Shown: in pieces, positions 7,085 to 8,999 of the stretch
How positions within the stretch are numbered: the first letter of the stretch is position 1
How the letters are laid out: each line of letters starts with the position of its first letter
NCBI GenBank assembly: GCA_945861125.1
Contig: CAMASZ010000036.1
Location: 1 to 8,999 of the forward strand
From: Rickettsia typhi
GTDB taxonomy: Bacteria; Pseudomonadota; Alphaproteobacteria; Rickettsiales; UBA1997
Length of the DNA: 8,999 nt
Reading direction: 5' to 3'
Translations under genes and position numbers: made by a program
Notes under the pieces: model-generated
Databases searched by the model: none
Seen by the model: the letters and a program-made list of their open reading frames with translations, nothing else
What the model was told of the DNA's origin: nothing

Positions 7085-7108
7085 TTAAGAATTACTAACA
7101 ATTCTTAA
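7085..7108. repeat. 9-bp inverted repeat between pal and the following gene
   Basis: TTAAGAATT (7085-7093) and AATTCTTAA (7100-7108) are perfect inverted copies around the 6-nt spacer ACTAAC. The element ends 16 nt before the ATG of the next gene. Only one pair in the stem is G-C and no T-run follows directly, so it is a poor intrinsic terminator. It could be an operator, or a weak hairpin in the leader of the downstream gene. Confidence 0.5.
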
Positions 7109-7124
7109 CCATTAATAACTTTTT

Positions 7125-8999
7125 ATGAGAACGACCAGACAAGCTCCGCAAACAATAAATCCAGAACAACATCTTCAAGTACTACAAACTCAATTTGAAG
7201 ATTATTTAAAACTTGATCAAGATGAAGATGAAGATAAAAACAGATCTTTCTTAAATCAATTAGAAGCTGGTAAGATTCAAATAAATTTTGATCATTTAGT
7301 TTTAGCAACTAAAAAAGGGCATCTTGGTTTATTAACAGGAATTTTTTCAAAGTTAACATATCTCGAAAAAACCACATTTTTATCGAAAGACGGTAAAGGA
7401 TTCACTTTACTTCATCATCTCGCCAAAATAAGCGATCTTAGTCCAAGATTGCAAAGCGATCAACAAAAAATAACTGAATTGGCTAATTTATTTCTTGCCA
7501 ACAGAGTTCATATTAATGCACTAACAACCCAAGGTAAAAATACCGCATTAATTTTAGCAATAAAATACAACAACAAGGCATTATTTACTGTGCTAATAGC
7601 AAAAAACGCCAAATTAAAAACCAATTCACCCATAACTCCTCATGCTCTTGCTCATATTAATCATTATAATGCAGCGAATAAAGACGCCTTAGATTATGTA
7701 ATGGAAGCTTTGTCTCAAGCAAGTGAAGAAGAAAAACAACAAATCAAAACAGATTATCTGGTGCCATTAATAAGATCTGGAGTAAATGTAATTGATCAAT
7801 CTAAACCATTTCAAAATGAGTATATAGCATTAAAAGCTGTAACTATTATTAAGTTAATAATTGAACATGAAGAAAATTTGTCCAAAGTTTTTCGAGATGC
7901 AGAAGAAATTTTTTACACAACAGATCTAAAACTATCAGATGAAAAAACCTTAGAAAGATTAGAAAGATTTAATACAAAGTGTAATTTATTTTATGCTTTC
8001 AATAATCTTAATAATAGTGTATTGATTAGATCATTATCGACCAATCTTAGAACGAGCCATGATTATGATTTACCTTCAACAGTGAATTATAGAGACTTTT
8101 ATACTAAACTTCTAGCTGTCTTTATTGAAAATGGAATTACCGAACAAGATCGAGAAATTTTTACTCGATTTTTAGAGCGTTATTGTAATAATGATTTAGA
8201 CGCTATAAGACTTGGTATTACTGATAATACAGATGTCGATAAAATAAAATACTCATTTTTTTGTAAATATGATCAGATTTCTCTAGATCTTGTTACAGGT
8301 ATTCTTATTACATTTTTAGAATTTAATGCCAGATCCAAAAGTTTACCCGAATTAATCGGACAATTTTCAGATCCAGAATATGACAAATTTAATTATTTAT
8401 CATTTATTTACAAAGCCTCTAGAGAAAATATTGAATTATATAAAAAGCTTATAGAAACTTCTATTGATAATGGTTTCAATCTTTTTACATTCAGTGAAGA
8501 TTTAGAGCAATCAAGAACATTGCTCGATATTCAAATGTCACTTGGATCAATTATTGCCTCAAGATATAATAATGGTAGATTTGCTTTAACTCTTGATCAC
8601 GCAGATTTTTCAGGAGATTCAATGATTCAGGGTTACAAAGAAGGAGCAAGAAATAAAGCGCGCGAATATTTAACAAAGTTTTTCAGCAAAGATTCATCTG
8701 AAATTGAGAACATAAAAGAATTATCTTTTTATTTTTGTAGTCAAAATGACTCTCAGAATTTTTTGAAAAATATTTTTTGTTTCTTGGTTGCCATGAATCA
8801 GGGTGGTAAAATTATAATCAGAGATAATCCTAATGTTTCTAAAGTTGCTCACAAAATTAATGATGGCTCAATGCCAATCTCAATTTACCGAGATGGTCAA
8901 ATGTTTTATCATAGCTCTTATGGCTTTATAAACTATCGTGGAGAAGTTGACAAAATGCTTAAACCAAATAGTTCTGGCGTAATGAAATTCAATTTTAAT
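7125..8999 (+). CDS. Large unrecognised protein with degenerate ankyrin-like repeats, 3' end outside the window
   Basis: One frame runs from ATG 7125 to the right edge, 625 codons with no stop, so the true protein is longer. An in-frame TAA at 7116-7118 and the absence of an upstream start fix the ATG; there is no Shine-Dalgarno sequence. The N-terminus has an acidic patch, DQDEDED (31-37). Residues 55-196 show weak ankyrin-like periodicity: HLVLATKKGHLGLL (57-70), GFTLLHHLA (92-100) with INAL (130-133), and KNTALILAIKYNNKALFTVL (138-157) followed by a weaker unit. Residues 200-560 are mostly helical with nothing I recognise; a hydrophobic run near 546-557 is too short to call a membrane helix. 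The last stretch (585-625) is rich in Tyr, Gly and aromatics. No signal peptide is visible. Ankyrin proteins of intracellular bacteria are often secreted effectors, so that role is possible, but this is inference. Codon use matches its neighbours. Confidence 0.85.
   Translation, partial: MRTTRQAPQTINPEQHLQVLQTQFEDYLKLDQDEDEDKNRSFLNQLEAGKIQINFDHLVLATKKGHLGLLTGIFSKLTYLEKTTFLSKDGKGFTLLHHLAKISDLSPRLQSDQQKITELANLFLANRVHINALTTQGKNTALILAIKYNNKALFTVLIAKNAKLKTNSPITPHALAHINHYNAANKDALDYVMEALSQASEEEKQQIKTDYLVPLIRSGVNVIDQSKPFQNEYIALKAVTIIKLIIEHEENLSKVFRDAEEIFYTTDLKLSDEKTLERLERFNTKCNLFYAFNNLNNSVLIRSLSTNLRTSHDYDLPSTVNYRDFYTKLLAVFIENGITEQDREIFTRFLERYCNNDLDAIRLGITDNTDVDKIKYSFFCKYDQISLDLVTGILITFLEFNARSKSLPELIGQFSDPEYDKFNYLSFIYKASRENIELYKKLIETSIDNGFNLFTFSEDLEQSRTLLDIQMSLGSIIASRYNNGRFALTLDHADFSGDSMIQGYKEGARNKAREYLTKFFSKDSSEIENIKELSFYFCSQNDSQNFLKNIFCFLVAMNQGGKIIIRDNPNVSKVAHKINDGSMPISIYRDGQMFYHSSYGFINYRGEVDKMLKPNSSGVMKFNFN

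Noticed and set aside
7085..7108. Inverted repeat considered as a terminator for pal
   Set aside because: The stem has a single G-C pair and is followed by mixed sequence (CCATTAATAAC) before a short T-run, so it does not meet the form of an intrinsic terminator.
7123..7308. Minus-strand open frame of 61 codons
   Set aside because: It is a shadow of the start of the large ankyrin-like gene; the opposite frame stays open for 625 codons.
1..8999. tRNA, rRNA, CRISPR array, insertion sequence or attachment site
   Set aside because: I saw no cloverleaf-like sequence, regularly spaced repeats, transposase motifs or terminal inverted repeats anywhere in the window.

Overview
The window is very AT-rich, tightly packed DNA with an alphaproteobacterial gene content. 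The TauE/SafE permease paired with a TIGR02186-type membrane protein, the YgfZ/GcvT-like protein and the Pal lipoprotein all point that way. Extreme A+T bias, an almost complete lack of Shine-Dalgarno sequences, and large unrecognised proteins (one with degenerate ankyrin-like repeats) suggest a host-associated lineage, perhaps Rickettsiales-like. That placement is an inference; no rRNA or tRNA is present to support it.

Left two thirds (about 1-6252, minus strand): six co-directional genes, read right to left. They are an unrecognised 525-residue two-helix membrane protein, RNase D (rnd), triosephosphate isomerase (tpiA), the folate-binding Fe-S maintenance protein YgfZ, a TauE/SafE permease, and a TIGR02186 family membrane protein. 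Junctions are 18 bp, a 20-bp overlap, 34 bp, 2 bp and a 4-bp ATGA overlap, so one transcription unit is likely. A further gene may begin at position 20 and leave by the left edge. RNA processing, glycolysis/gluconeogenesis, Fe-S maintenance and anion export share no single pathway. Only the permease and TIGR02186 gene look like a dedicated functional pair.

Middle (6253-6518): a divergent intergenic region that should hold promoters for both directions. It has no convincing -35/-10 pair, only a tandem 7-bp repeat and AT-rich -10-like strings.

Right third (plus strand): pal, the peptidoglycan-associated outer-membrane lipoprotein, stands without tolB or cpoB beside it. After a 78-bp gap with a 9-bp inverted repeat comes a long reading frame (7125 to the right edge, 625 codons, no stop in the window). 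It has degenerate ankyrin-like repeats near its N-terminus and a long unrecognised remainder. This protein and the 525-residue membrane protein are the least explained parts of the window. I see no insertion sequence, CRISPR array, tRNA or rRNA.
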